Below, one piece after another: positions 55,208-64,000 of a stretch of 64,000 nucleotides of DNA. The notes under the pieces are model-generated. The model did no database searches and was not told the DNA's origin. It saw only the letters and a list, made by a program, of their open reading frames with translations. The position numbers and the translations under genes were made by a program. Origin of the DNA: Pseudomonas fluorescens Q2-87 (GTDB lineage: Bacteria; Pseudomonadota; Gammaproteobacteria; Pseudomonadales; Pseudomonadaceae); assembly GCF_000281895.1 (NCBI RefSeq), contig NZ_CM001558.1:748556-812555 (forward strand). Reading direction: 5' to 3'. Each line of letters opens with the position of its first letter. Within the stretch, counting starts at the first letter, position 1.

Positions 55208-56056
55208 TCAGAGACTGAGTCGCATCGACAGGTCCACCGCCTTCACATCCTTGGTCATCGCACCGATCGAGATGTAGTCCACTCCGGTCTCGGCTATTGG
55301 CCGCAACGTGCTTTCGTTGATGCCGCCGCTGGCCTCCAGCTTCGCCTTGCCGCTATTCAGGCGCACGGCTTCGCGCATATCGTCCAGGCTCAGTTCGTCG
55401 AGCATGATGATGTCGGCGTTGGCTGCCAGCGCTTCTTTCAATTCCGCCAGGCTTTCCACTTCGACTTCCACCGGCTTGCCGGGGGCGATCTTGTGGGCGG
55501 CGGCGATGGCCTGGGCGATCCCGCCGCAGGCTGCGATATGGTTTTCCTTGATCAGGAACGCATCGTACAAGCCGATGCGGTGGTTATGGCAGCCGCCGCA
55601 GGTGACGGCGTATTTCTGGGCCAGGCGCAACCCGGGCAGGGTCTTGCGGGTGTCCAGCAGCTTGACCTGGGTGCCGGCGACAAAGTCCGCCAGGTAGCGG
55701 GCCCGCGTGGCCACGCCCGAGAGCATCTGCAGGAAATTCAGCGCACTGCGTTCGCCGGTCAGCAGCGAGCGAGCCGGGCCTTCCAGGTGGAATAACGCCT
55801 GGTCGGGGCTCACCCGCTCGCCGTCACGCACTTGCCAATGCACCGCGACGCGCGGATCCAGTTGCCGGAACACGGCATCGACCCACGCCGTGCCGCTGAT
55901 GATCGCGGCATCGCGGGTAATGATGGTGGCCTTTGCCAGGCGTTCGGCAGGGATCAGTTGCGCGGTGATGTCGCCGCTGCCGATGTCTTCCAGCAACGCA
56001 CGGCGCACGTTGGCTTCGATTTCGGCGGTCAGATCGGCGAGACGTAGATTCGGCAT
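55208..56056 (-). CDS. nadC: Nicotinate-nucleotide diphosphorylase NadC
   Basis: A 282-residue quinolinate phosphoribosyltransferase. An N-terminal domain (to about 115: [33 protein letters not shown]) is followed by an alpha/beta barrel ([70 protein letters not shown]). It converts quinolinate and PRPP to nicotinate mononucleotide for NAD. The start MPNLRLAD at 56056 matches the family. The extension to 56191 is a run-on. Confidence 0.96.
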   Translation of the reverse strand: MPNLRLADLTAEIEANVRRALLEDIGSGDITAQLIPAERLAKATIITRDAAIISGTAWVDAVFRQLDPRVAVHWQVRDGERVSPDQALFHLEGPARSLLTGERSALNFLQMLSGVATRARYLADFVAGTQVKLLDTRKTLPGLRLAQKYAVTCGGCHNHRIGLYDAFLIKENHIAACGGIAQAIAAAHKIAPGKPVEVEVESLAELKEALAANADIIMLDELSLDDMREAVRLNSGKAKLEASGGINESTLRPIAETGVDYISIGAMTKDVKAVDLSMRLSL

Positions 56057-56325
56057 AACGGGCTCCACAAACAAAGTGGCCCGATTATAGGGCCAGGCCG
56101 CGAGCGAACCCAAGGCGCTGACGCTCGCCTGCATAAACAGATACCTGCATTTGGTCGCATCCTCGCAACATTTCTCCTTTTTCCCGGTCACTTATTGCGC
56201 CGTATTTGGAGCTGGATCACAGAGTCTGCTGGCACGACAGGGTTCTTTTACCTGATAATCCGCCTTTCGATTGACGTCATAGCTTTGACGTCGCGAGCCG
56301 AAGAATACCGTTTCAGGAGGCCAGG

Positions 56326-58539
56326 ATGCACAACGACGGGAATGTAGTGCCTTTGCATAAGGTTTCTACCGATCAGGCGAATCGTTCGCCGCTCGCCCGC
56401 CTGCCTGTGATTCTGCTTCAGGTTCGCGACAAGGCCGCGCAGCAGTTGCGCGTGGGCTTGCAGGGGTTGTTCGATAACGCCGACGACACCTTGTTCGAAA
56501 TGGCCGACCGGGCGCGCGACGATGTCGAACAGAACCTGTTCTTCGAAGCCATGCGGGACCTGCGCCTGAAGCGAAAGAGCATCGAGCGCGAGTTCATCGA
56601 GCAGTTTTTCGAGGCGTTCGTCAGCCTTGCCCAGTACGATCTCACCCAGGCGACCCTCGCGCCTGTCCTGTCTCCCGGTATCCCCTCCCAACCCACTCAA
56701 GACGAGCTGGAGCGTCATCTGGCGGTGGATGCCATGGTCGCTCGCGTGCTCAGGCGCGATGGCACGTCCCTGGAGCAACTGACGGCGCGGCTCACGGTGT
56801 TGCTGGGACGGCCATTGGCGAGCCAGCACAATCCCCTGAGCCCGGCACTGCTGTGTGAGAAATTCCTGCAGGCCGGGCGCAACCTGGGGGTAGGGATCAA
56901 GGTCAAGCTGATCCTGCTCAAATTGTTCGAGCGCTATGTACTCAGCGAGTGCGACCAGCTCTATGCCGAGGCCAACCAGTTGCTGGCCGCTACCGGGATT
57001 TTGCCGGAACTCAGGCTTTCACCGTCGCGGCGCGCCTCGGACCGTCCCGAAGAGAACCCCAGACCGCCAGCCGATATCGCCGCCAAGCCCAGTGCTGCTG
57101 AGGTCGATGACAGCGTGCAGGAGGTGTTTGCCGCGTTGCAGAAACTGTTGATGCACGTGCGTGGCAGCGTGGCGCCGACCCTGGAACCCAGCGCACCGGC
57201 CCAGCCGATCTCCACGCGAGACCTGCTTCGCCTGCTCTCCCATTTGCAGCAATACGTCCCGGCGCCAACCGTCCACGACGAATTCGACCTGCGCGGCCAG
57301 CTTGAGCAATTGCTGACCCGGGTCAGCGTCAGGAGCGGCAAGTCTAGGGTGGTCGAGGACGCCGATGAGGATGTGATCAACCTGATCTCGATGATGTTCG
57401 AGTTCATCCTCGACGACCATAACCTGCCGGATTCCTTCAAGGCCTTGATTGGCCGCCTGCAGATCCCGATGCTCAAAGTGGCTGTGCAGGACAAAAGCTT
57501 TTTCAGCCGCACTAATCATCCGGCCCGTCGACTGCTCAATGAAATTGCCGCGGCGGCCATGGGCTGGGGCGATTGCGACGATCACCAGCGCGACAGTCTT
57601 TATTTGCGCATCGAACAGGTGGTGCAGCGTCTGTTGAATGACTTTGTCGATGACCCGGCCATTTTTTCCGAACTGCTGGCCGACTTCCTGGCGTTCACCA
57701 GTGACGAGCGCCGCCGCAGTGAGCTGCTCGAACAGCGCATCCGTGACGCCGAAGAAGGACGGGCCAAGGCCGAGCTGGCGCGTCAGCGGGTCGAGGGGGC
57801 GCTGAACCAACTGATGCTGGGCAAAATACTGCCGCAGGCGGTCGTGGAGTTCGTGCAGCAGGCCTGGAGCCAGGTGCTGCTGCTGACTTGCTTCAAGCAC
57901 GGCGAGGATTCGGCTGAGTGGAAAGCCGACGTCCTGACTCTGGAGCAACTGATCTGGAGCGTCCAGCCCCACGATGAGCCCGACGCGGGCCTGCGTTTGC
58001 TGGCAATGGTGCCGGAACTGCTCAAGGCCCTGCGTGAGGGGCTTAGCCGTTCGGCGTTCGACCCGTTTGCCACCAGCGAATTCTTCAGCGAGCTGGAAGT
58101 CCTGCATGTGCAGTCGCTGGAGCGCACGGGACAGGCGCCGGAACAAACGCAATCGTCCGATTCGCCGGTCATGATCGAAGTGCTGGAACGAATCGTCCTG
58201 CGCGCCCCCCACAAGGCACCGGTGGACAACGTCGCGGTTCGATTGCCCGCCGATGACGTGGGCCTGCTTCAGGTTGACCAGTTGCGCCTGGGGAGCTGGG
58301 TCGAATTCCAGGAAGACGAGGACAACAACCTGCGTTGCAAGCTGGCGGCGATCATCGAGGCCACCGGCAAATACGTCTTCGTCAACCGCACCGGGCTCAA
58401 GGTGCTGGAACACAGCCGCACCAGCCTGGCCCTGGAGTTTCGTCGCGGCGCGGCGCGTTTGCTGGACGACACCCTGTTGTTCGATCGGGCGCTGGAGTCA
58501 GTACTGGGTAATCTGCGGCAACTCAATCGCGGCAAGTGA
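56326..58539 (+). CDS. DUF1631 family protein with a possible PilZ-like C-terminus
   Basis: A 737-residue cytoplasmic protein matching DUF1631 along most of its length (DRARDDVEQNLFFEAMRDLRLKRKSIEREFIEQFFEAF near the start; VISMMFEFILDDHNLPDSFKALIGRLQIPMLKVAVQDKSFF-type core near 350-395). The last 100 residues (LGSWVEFQEDEDNNLRCKLAAIIEATGKYVFVNRTGLKVLEHSR) look like a degenerate PilZ-type barrel without the RxxxR motif. Function unknown; a second-messenger or surface role is speculative. Divergent from nadC over 269 bp; ampD follows by 63 bp. Confidence 0.8.
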   Translation: MHNDGNVVPLHKVSTDQANRSPLARLPVILLQVRDKAAQQLRVGLQGLFDNADDTLFEMADRARDDVEQNLFFEAMRDLRLKRKSIEREFIEQFFEAFVSLAQYDLTQATLAPVLSPGIPSQPTQDELERHLAVDAMVARVLRRDGTSLEQLTARLTVLLGRPLASQHNPLSPALLCEKFLQAGRNLGVGIKVKLILLKLFERYVLSECDQLYAEANQLLAATGILPELRLSPSRRASDRPEENPRPPADIAAKPSAAEVDDSVQEVFAALQKLLMHVRGSVAPTLEPSAPAQPISTRDLLRLLSHLQQYVPAPTVHDEFDLRGQLEQLLTRVSVRSGKSRVVEDADEDVINLISMMFEFILDDHNLPDSFKALIGRLQIPMLKVAVQDKSFFSRTNHPARRLLNEIAAAAMGWGDCDDHQRDSLYLRIEQVVQRLLNDFVDDPAIFSELLADFLAFTSDERRRSELLEQRIRDAEEGRAKAELARQRVEGALNQLMLGKILPQAVVEFVQQAWSQVLLLTCFKHGEDSAEWKADVLTLEQLIWSVQPHDEPDAGLRLLAMVPELLKALREGLSRSAFDPFATSEFFSELEVLHVQSLERTGQAPEQTQSSDSPVMIEVLERIVLRAPHKAPVDNVAVRLPADDVGLLQVDQLRLGSWVEFQEDEDNNLRCKLAAIIEATGKYVFVNRTGLKVLEHSRTSLALEFRRGAARLLDDTLLFDRALESVLGNLRQLNRGK

Positions 58540-58602
58540 TCGCGCAGCCCGGGCCGATCACGGCATACTGATGACATCAGCGTTGTCATCGAAGGAACCT
58601 GT

Positions 58603-59163
58603 ATGCAGTTCGACTCCGCGAGCGGTTGGTGCGAAAACGTGCGTCATTGCCCGTCACCCAACTTCAATGCGCGCCCCGAGGGCGAAATTTCCCTGCTGGT
58701 GATCCACAACATCAGCCTGCCACCGGCGCAATTCGCCACGGGCAAGGTGCAGGAATTTTTCCAGAATCGCCTGGATGTCACGGAACATCCCTATTTTGCC
58801 GGTATCGCCGACCTGCGCGTCTCTGCGCATTTTCTGATCGAGCGTGACGGCACCGTCACCCAGTTTGTCTCCTGTCTGGATCGTGCATGGCACGCGGGCG
58901 TCTCGTGTTTCGAGGGGCGGGAAACCTGTAATGATTTTTCCATAGGCATCGAACTCGAGGGCACCGATGATTTGCCGTTCACCGAGGCGCAGTACACCGC
59001 GCTGGTGGCACTGACCCGGCAGTTGCGAGCCGCGTTCAAGGCGATCACCGTCGAGCGTATTTGCGGGCACAGCGACATCGCACCGGGGCGCAAGACCGAT
59101 CCGGGACCGGCATTCGACTGGGCGCGCTATCGCGCGGCCCTGACAGAAGAGGAAGGACAATGA
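58603..59163 (+). CDS. ampD: 1,6-anhydro-N-acetylmuramyl-L-alanine amidase AmpD
   Basis: 186 residues of the amidase_2 fold. Zinc ligands are His35 (LLVIHNIS), His156 and Asp166 (CGHSDIAPGRKTDPGPAF). Glu117 (IGIELEG) and Lys164 are the catalytic pair, by analogy with Citrobacter AmpD. This cytoplasmic peptidoglycan-recycling enzyme lowers the muropeptide signal that activates AmpR/AmpC, so its loss raises beta-lactamase in species that carry ampC. The stop overlaps ampE in ATGA. Confidence 0.97.
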   Translation: MQFDSASGWCENVRHCPSPNFNARPEGEISLLVIHNISLPPAQFATGKVQEFFQNRLDVTEHPYFAGIADLRVSAHFLIERDGTVTQFVSCLDRAWHAGVSCFEGRETCNDFSIGIELEGTDDLPFTEAQYTALVALTRQLRAAFKAITVERICGHSDIAPGRKTDPGPAFDWARYRAALTEEEGQ

Positions 59164-59996
59164 GTTTTCTGGTATTGCTCCTGGCGGTCTGGATCGAGAA
59201 GTTCTCGGCCCTGCGCCAGCGCGTACAGCGCGACGGTGGTTGGCTGCGCGAACTGAACAAGCTTGAAGCGAGCCCGCGTTGGGTCAACCGTCCATGGCTG
59301 GTGCTGGTGGTACTGGTCTTGCTGCCAGTGGCACTTTTGGCATTGCTGCTCTGGGTGCTGGAGCCGGTGGCGTATGGTCTGCTGGCATTGCCAGTGCACT
59401 TGGTGGTGGTCATCTACAGTTTGGGACGCGGCGACCTGCTGGCCGACCTGGGACCGTTTCGCGATGCCTGGCGTCGAGAGGACCTGCAAGCGGCTGCCCA
59501 TGTGGCCAAGCGCGACCTCGACATCGAAACCGATGACGGTGAGCAGTTATTGGAGGAGGTCCAGGGGCATTTGCTGTGGCAGGCCTACCAGAGCTTTTTC
59601 GCGGTGATCTTCTGGTACTTCCTCTTGGGGCCGGTAGCGGCTTTGAGCTATCGATTGCTGGCACTGGCCGCCGAGCACAGCCACAACCCCGGCGTTGCCG
59701 AGCGGGCCGCGCAACTGCGCCATGCCTTCGACTGGGGGCCGGTGCGGTTGCTGGCGGCGAGCTTCGCCCTGGTGGGCAACTTCGTGGCAGTCAGCCGGGT
59801 CATGCTGCATGAACTGCTGAACTGGAACATCAGCGCCGCCGACCTCATCGACAAAGTCGGCCTGGTGGCCGGCGAGATCCCCAAGCCCGTCGCGGGACCG
59901 GACGGCATCAACAGCCTGGATCGACTTTGGGAATTGCTGCTGCGTGCGGCGGTGCTCTGGTATGCCGGGTTTGCGTTGTGGACGGTGCTGGCCTAA
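59160..59996 (+). CDS. ampE: Regulatory membrane protein AmpE
   Basis: 278 residues with about four membrane helices (MSFLVLLLAVWIEKFSALRQRVQRDGGWL; WLVLVVLVLLPVALLALLLWVL; SFFAVIFWYFLLGPVAALSYRLLAL; C-terminal AAVLWYAGFALWTVL). A family member in the CobD/CbiB-like superfamily, always paired with ampD. Its biochemical role in beta-lactamase induction is unclear. ATG 59160 overlaps the ampD stop, showing one operon. Confidence 0.95.
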   Translation: MSFLVLLLAVWIEKFSALRQRVQRDGGWLRELNKLEASPRWVNRPWLVLVVLVLLPVALLALLLWVLEPVAYGLLALPVHLVVVIYSLGRGDLLADLGPFRDAWRREDLQAAAHVAKRDLDIETDDGEQLLEEVQGHLLWQAYQSFFAVIFWYFLLGPVAALSYRLLALAAEHSHNPGVAERAAQLRHAFDWGPVRLLAASFALVGNFVAVSRVMLHELLNWNISAADLIDKVGLVAGEIPKPVAGPDGINSLDRLWELLLRAAVLWYAGFALWTVLA

Positions 59997-60024
59997 AAAA
60001 CGATTAACGCGCTTCTCGTTAACC

Positions 60025-60051
60025 TTAAGTTACAAATCTCCCGGCCAATTT
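60025..60051 (+). promoter_or_regulatory. Possible sigma-28 (FliA) promoter before the chemoreceptor gene
   Basis: TTAA at 60025-60028, a 15-base spacer, then GCCAATTT at 60044-60051 resemble TAAA-N15-GCCGATAA. The match is imperfect. It is suggested mainly because chemoreceptor genes are often FliA-dependent. Confidence 0.35.
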
Positions 60052-60140
60052 AGGCTATACAAGGACAGCGCCCCAATAGTGGCTTTGTGCTGTCTTTGCG
60101 CGCCCATAAAACAATAAAAACATTACCGGGAGACTTCCTT

Positions 60141-62171
60141 GTGAAGAGTTTGCTCTGGCCCGCCGTCGCGCTGATGAATCGCCTGAGCTTCGGCATGAAG
60201 TTCAGCCTGATCAGCGTGTTGTTCCTGCTGCCGATGCTGGTGACCAATTTTTTTCTGGTGCGCGACTCCTATCGGGAATTCCAGGGCACGCAAGTGGAGT
60301 TGCAGAGTCTCGACCTGCTGGGCAGCAGCCTGACCTTGCGCCGAGACCTGGAAACCCTGAACAACCTGGTGCAGATCAACGCCAGCCTGGGTCAGTCGGG
60401 CAAGGCCGGTGACGTAGAGGCGAAGATCGGCACCCTCGAGCAGCAGGTACTGGCGCGCCTGCAAGGCATGAACGCAGTGGCGGTCGAGCCTGAGCAGGCC
60501 AGCGCCTTCGATGCCAAGCGCGATGAGATGATCGCGGCCTTCAAGGCCCAGCAGGCCGAAAGCTCCTTGCAAAGCAAAAGCGCGTTGATTGGCAAGCTGC
60601 TCAACAGCGCACAGATGTTCAGCCAGATCATCGCCAGCCAGGCGGGGCTCAGCCGCGACAATCAGAGCGATATCCGCCAGCTCAGCGAACTGATTATCGG
60701 CATGACCCCCAAGGTCACCCAGATCCTCGGTGAAGGCCGTGCCTTGGGGGCTTCTTCCTTGGGGCTGGGTTTTCTCAATTCGGCGTCGAGTACCCGGTTC
60801 GATGAGCTACTGGCGCAGATCGAGAAACTCCAGGGTGAATATGACCTGAAGCTGCAAGACGCCCTGGGCTCGAGCAAGGCGGCCGGACAAGCCTTGGCCG
60901 AGCCCGCCGGCGGCAGCAAGAGCACCTTGAAGAAAGCCTCTGAGCTGATCGAGGAACAGGTGGTCATGGCCGACACGCTCGATGCGCCCTGGCCGGCATT
61001 CTTTGAGCAGGTCAGTGGCCTGATGGAACAGACCTATCGGCTGAACGAGGCAACACAGGGGTTTCTTGGCGTGCAGTTGCAGCATCGCCTGGAGCAGAAC
61101 CGTAGCCACATGGTGTTGCAGGCCGTGGCGCTGGCGTTGGTGTTCCTGCTGATTTTCTACCTGTACGCCGGTTTCTACGCCTCGACCCGCACCACGCTCC
61201 AACACTTGGGCGAGATGATGGACAAAGTGGCCGCCGGGGACATGACGGTCAATTTCGTGGCCCGCAGCAAGGACGAACTGGGCGAGTTGGGCGAGGTGTT
61301 CAATGGCACGGTGGCGAAAATCCATGACCTGATCGAACAGGTCGGCCGCACTGTCGCTGAAGTCGAACGCCAGGCCGGGCAGGTGGAAACGGTATCGGCC
61401 CAGAGCAACCAAGCCGTCGCCGGGCAGCGCAGCCAGATCGAACTGGTGGCCACGGCGATGAACCAGATGTCGGCCACGGCCCAAGAGGTTGCTCGCAGTG
61501 CCGCCGCAGCGGTCAGCAGCGCCCACAGCGTGAACGATGAAACCCTGAGTGGGCGTGGGCTGGTGGAGTCGCAGCAGGGCAGCATCGCCCGCTTGGCCAG
61601 TGAGATCGATCAGTCGGTGCAGGTGATCAACCAACTGGCGACCGACAGCCAGGCCATCAGCCGTGTATTGGACGTGATCAAGAGCATCGCCGAGCAGACC
61701 AACTTGCTGGCCCTGAATGCCGCCATCGAGGCAGCACGGGCCGGTGAACAGGGGCGCGGTTTTGCGGTGGTGGCCGATGAAGTGCGGACCCTGGCCAAGC
61801 GAACCCAGCAATCGACCGAGGAAATCGAAGCGATGATCTCCCGCCTGCACGGCGGCGTGGGTGCTGCGGTCAAGGCGATGGGCACCAGCCATGAGATGGC
61901 CAGCGGCACGGTCAGTCAATCGGAAAAGGTTCAGCAGGCATTGGACAACATCCTCGGCGCGGTCGGCATGATCGTCGATCAGAATCAGCAGATCGCCGCC
62001 GCAGTCGAACAACAGACGGCCGTGGCCCATGACATCGACCAGAACATCGTCGAGATCAACCGCGCCGGTGAACGCACCGCCGAAGGCGCGCACCAGACCG
62101 AAGACGCCAGCCGTGAACTGTCCGCCCAGGTGGTGCAGCTCAAGCAGTTGATCAATGCGTTTCGGGTGTGA
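60141..62171 (+). CDS. Methyl-accepting chemotaxis protein
   Basis: 676 residues. Membrane helix 1 (about 20-40) is followed by a long helical periplasmic sensor (about 45-325), membrane helix 2 (about 335-358), a HAMP domain (about 360-415) and the signalling domain. The conserved tip is [40 protein letters not shown]. There is no C-terminal CheR/CheB pentapeptide. The ligand is unknown. GTG 60141 has GGGAG eight bases upstream; the frame extension to 60087 lacks a ribosome site. Confidence 0.92.
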   Translation: MKSLLWPAVALMNRLSFGMKFSLISVLFLLPMLVTNFFLVRDSYREFQGTQVELQSLDLLGSSLTLRRDLETLNNLVQINASLGQSGKAGDVEAKIGTLEQQVLARLQGMNAVAVEPEQASAFDAKRDEMIAAFKAQQAESSLQSKSALIGKLLNSAQMFSQIIASQAGLSRDNQSDIRQLSELIIGMTPKVTQILGEGRALGASSLGLGFLNSASSTRFDELLAQIEKLQGEYDLKLQDALGSSKAAGQALAEPAGGSKSTLKKASELIEEQVVMADTLDAPWPAFFEQVSGLMEQTYRLNEATQGFLGVQLQHRLEQNRSHMVLQAVALALVFLLIFYLYAGFYASTRTTLQHLGEMMDKVAAGDMTVNFVARSKDELGELGEVFNGTVAKIHDLIEQVGRTVAEVERQAGQVETVSAQSNQAVAGQRSQIELVATAMNQMSATAQEVARSAAAAVSSAHSVNDETLSGRGLVESQQGSIARLASEIDQSVQVINQLATDSQAISRVLDVIKSIAEQTNLLALNAAIEAARAGEQGRGFAVVADEVRTLAKRTQQSTEEIEAMISRLHGGVGAAVKAMGTSHEMASGTVSQSEKVQQALDNILGAVGMIVDQNQQIAAAVEQQTAVAHDIDQNIVEINRAGERTAEGAHQTEDASRELSAQVVQLKQLINAFRV

Positions 62172-62197
62172 TTAATCTAGCCCCTGCAAAGCAGAAT

Positions 62198-62285
62198 GTG
62201 GGAGCGGGCTTGCTCGCGAAGGCGGAGTGCCAGGCAACCTTCTTGTTGACCGATACAACGCTTTCGCGAGCAAGCCCGCTCCCAC
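62198..62285. repeat. REPIN: second inverted REP pair
   Basis: GTGGGAGCGGGCTTGCTCGCGAA from 62198 and its complement ending at 62285. The same REP core occurs at 21597-21692. It lies between the convergent chemoreceptor and tatD-family genes. Confidence 0.92.
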
Positions 62286-62292
62286 AGGTTTT

Positions 62293-63069
62293 TCACCAGT
62301 TGAACAAATCGCGGGCGTTGGCGGTGCTGGCCTCGGCCAATTGCCCAGGGCTCACTGCCATGATCTGGGCCAGTGCTTCGCAGATCGCCGGCAGGTGCGC
62401 CGGACTGTTGCGTTGCCCTGGGAACATCGCCGGTGCCATGTCCGGCGAATCGGTTTCCAACACCACCGCGTCCAATGGCAGTTTTGCCAGCACTCGGTGC
62501 ATGCGCAGGGCCTGGGGCCAGGTCGCGGCGCCGCCCAGGCCGAGCTTGAAACCGAGCTTGATGTATTCGCGGGCCTCTTCAAAGCTGCCGGCGAAGGCGT
62601 GGATGATGCCCGTGCGTTTCAGGCCAATGCGCTTGAGGGTTGCGATTACGGCCGCATGACTGCGGCGCACGTGGATCAGCGCCGGCAGTTCGAACTCCGC
62701 AGCCAGATTTAATTGCGCCTCGAACAGCGCCTGCTGGCGCTCACGGTCGAGGGTTTCGATGTAGTAATCCAGGCCGATTTCCCCCACCGCGCACAGCTGC
62801 CGGTGCCCGGCCAGGCGGGCCAGCCATTCGCGCAATTGCACGATGTCTTCGCGGCGATGCTGGTCCAGATACACCGGGTGCAGGCCCAGCGCGGCGTACA
62901 GGTCGGGGTCGCTTTGCACCAGCTCCCAGACCCGCTGCCAATTGTCCCGATACACCCCAAGCACCACCATTTCCCGCACGCCCGAGGCGCGGCTTTCAGC
63001 CAGCAGCGCCGGGCGGTCTGCGTCGAAGTCGGGAAAGTCCAGGTGGGTGTGGGTGTCGATCAGCTCCAT
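62293..63069 (-). CDS. TatD-family metal-dependent hydrolase/DNase
   Basis: A 258-residue TIM barrel with the TatD metal ligands: His6/His8 (IDTHTHLDF), Glu in AVGEIGLDYY, His in ALIHVRRSH and IIHAFAG, Asp in LETDSPDMAP. The family removes nucleotides from DNA or RNA 3' ends. This member is closest to the YjjV-like group and lies next to a FruR-type regulator, as in other pseudomonads. The start MELIDTHTH at 63069 is chosen. The frame to 63186 overlaps the next gene. Confidence 0.92.
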   Translation of the reverse strand: MELIDTHTHLDFPDFDADRPALLAESRASGVREMVVLGVYRDNWQRVWELVQSDPDLYAALGLHPVYLDQHRREDIVQLREWLARLAGHRQLCAVGEIGLDYYIETLDRERQQALFEAQLNLAAEFELPALIHVRRSHAAVIATLKRIGLKRTGIIHAFAGSFEEAREYIKLGFKLGLGGAATWPQALRMHRVLAKLPLDAVVLETDSPDMAPAMFPGQRNSPAHLPAICEALAQIMAVSPGQLAEASTANARDLFNW

Positions 63070-63076
63070 GCTTGAA

Positions 63077-64000
63077 TCAGCCCTGATGAATGCGCTGCTT
63101 GAAGGTCCGCTCGATGGCCTGCACGCCAGGTTGGTAAACATCGTTTTCGATGGCCGCCAATGCCAGTTCCAAGGCCTTATCGGCAATCAGTTGATGTTGC
63201 TGGGACATGGCATTGACCGGCAGCGGCAGGAAATCCAGCAACTGCGTGTCACCAAACGTGCCCAGGCGCAGCGGGCGTGCCTTGAGCGGGAAATCGTGGA
63301 GGGCGTCGAACACCCCTTGCAGCAGAACGTAGGAGGTCGTGATCAGCGCATCGGGCAGGTGCCCCAGGCGCGCAAGCAGTTCATCCATCAACTGGCGGCC
63401 GCATTCGCGACTGAACGACTCACCATGCTCGATCAGCACCTGACCGTCGAACCCGGCCAGCGCCTCGTTAAACCCTGCGGTCCGTTCCTGGCTGATGCTC
63501 AGCTCGGGGCGGGCGCTGATCAGGGCGATTTGCCGAGGGTTCGTCTCAAGCAGGCTGCGCGTCAGTTGCAGGCTGGCTTGGCGGTCGTCGCTGATCACCG
63601 AACAGAAATGCGCAGGTTCCATCACCCGGTCGATGGCGATGATGGGGATGCCTTTGGCTTGCAACTGGCGATAACTGTCGTCCCCGGCCGGCAGGCAACT
63701 GGCGACGATCAACGCATCGCAGCGCCGGGCACGGAACAATTGCAGCAATTGCCGCTCACTGTCGGGTGCATCGTCGGAGCTGGCGATCAGCAACTGATAA
63801 CCCCGCGCCCGCGCCCCTTGCTCCAGCAGCTTGGCGATGCGTGCGTAGCTGGGGTTTTCCAGGTCCGGCAGAATGAAGCCCAGCGTGCGCGTGTGTCGGC
63901 TACGCAAACCGGCGGCCTGGGGATTGGGCGTGAAGCCATGCTCCTCAACCACCGCTCGCACCCGTTCGACGGTGGCGCTGCTGATGCGTTGCTGTTCGGC
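63077..64000 (-). CDS. fruR: LacI-family regulator, FruR (Cra)-like (partial, 5' end outside window)
   Basis: 307 residues are visible. The window edge cuts the gene inside the helix-turn-helix (AEQQRISSATVERVRAVVEEHGFTPNPQAAGLRSRHTRTLGFILPDLENPSYARIAKLLEQ). The hinge helix and a periplasmic-binding-like effector domain follow. Sequence style (LRSRHTRTLGFILPDLENPSYARI) is that of the fructose repressor/catabolite activator FruR, and the tatD-fruR neighbourhood is typical for Pseudomonas, where fruBKA would lie beyond the window. The effector (fructose-1-phosphate) is inferred. Confidence 0.85.
   Translation of the reverse strand, partial: AEQQRISSATVERVRAVVEEHGFTPNPQAAGLRSRHTRTLGFILPDLENPSYARIAKLLEQGARARGYQLLIASSDDAPDSERQLLQLFRARRCDALIVASCLPAGDDSYRQLQAKGIPIIAIDRVMEPAHFCSVISDDRQASLQLTRSLLETNPRQIALISARPELSISQERTAGFNEALAGFDGQVLIEHGESFSRECGRQLMDELLARLGHLPDALITTSYVLLQGVFDALHDFPLKARPLRLGTFGDTQLLDFLPLPVNAMSQQHQLIADKALELALAAIENDVYQPGVQAIERTFKQRIHQG

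Overview
This window is chromosomal DNA of a Pseudomonas. From about 20 kb onward the gene order is the Pseudomonas core backbone: smpB, bamE, fur, recN, grpE-dnaK-dnaJ-dapB-carA-carB-greA, yhbY/rlmE-ftsH-folP-glmM-tpiA-secG, tRNA-Leu/tRNA-fMet, rimP-nusA-infB-rbfA-truB-rpsO-pnp, nadC, ampD-ampE. The protein lengths (CarB 1073, NusA 493, DnaK 638, Fur 134 aa without cysteine), the frequent GTG/TTG starts and the GC-rich REP palindromes fit a P. fluorescens-group species. I infer the group; I do not identify the species.

Bases 1-5.8 kb are accessory DNA. They hold the tail of a partial gene, gene remnants, a small acidic immunity-like ORF, and three copies of a palindromic repeat built on GGGGACAGATTTATTTA. 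An intact IS66-family element (1723-4123) follows, with an exact 8-bp target duplication. It cut off the last residues of a small minus-strand gene, whose old 3' end and terminator can still be read on the far side of the element. That small gene has a long, strongly folded leader. A NYN-domain putative RNase and a leucine-rich-repeat protein come next.

Bases 7.4-21.6 kb carry metabolism and transport. There is a LysE-type exporter, a LysR regulator, a Fur-box-associated TonB siderophore receptor, and tmRNA (tag ANDETYGQDYAIAA). The lactate locus follows: lldP-lutA-lutB-lutC-dld on the minus strand, with the FadR-type regulator lldR diverging from it and a palindromic operator between them. 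No lldD is present. The lut genes join one another by 4-nt ATGA overlaps.

Bases 21.6-39 kb hold smpB, a sodium-dependent transporter, ratA-ratB, bamE/fur, recN, a heat-shock operon behind a clear sigma-32 promoter, dapB, and carA-carB-greA behind a textbook attenuator hairpin. Bases 39-54 kb are an almost unbroken plus-strand run of information-processing and envelope genes (ftsH to pnp) with three tRNAs. Bases 54-64 kb contain a frameshifted secreted coiled-coil protein, a DUF6388-like protein, nadC, a DUF1631 protein, ampDE, a chemoreceptor, a TatD-family nuclease and the C-terminal part of a FruR-like LacI regulator that runs off the window end.

The most unusual signals are the folded leader at 4454-4612, the GGGGACAGATTTATTTA repeats, the reconstructable IS66 insertion, and the one-base frameshift in the coiled-coil gene. 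No CRISPR array or complete prophage was seen. I did not recognise a complete, clearly new multi-gene system.
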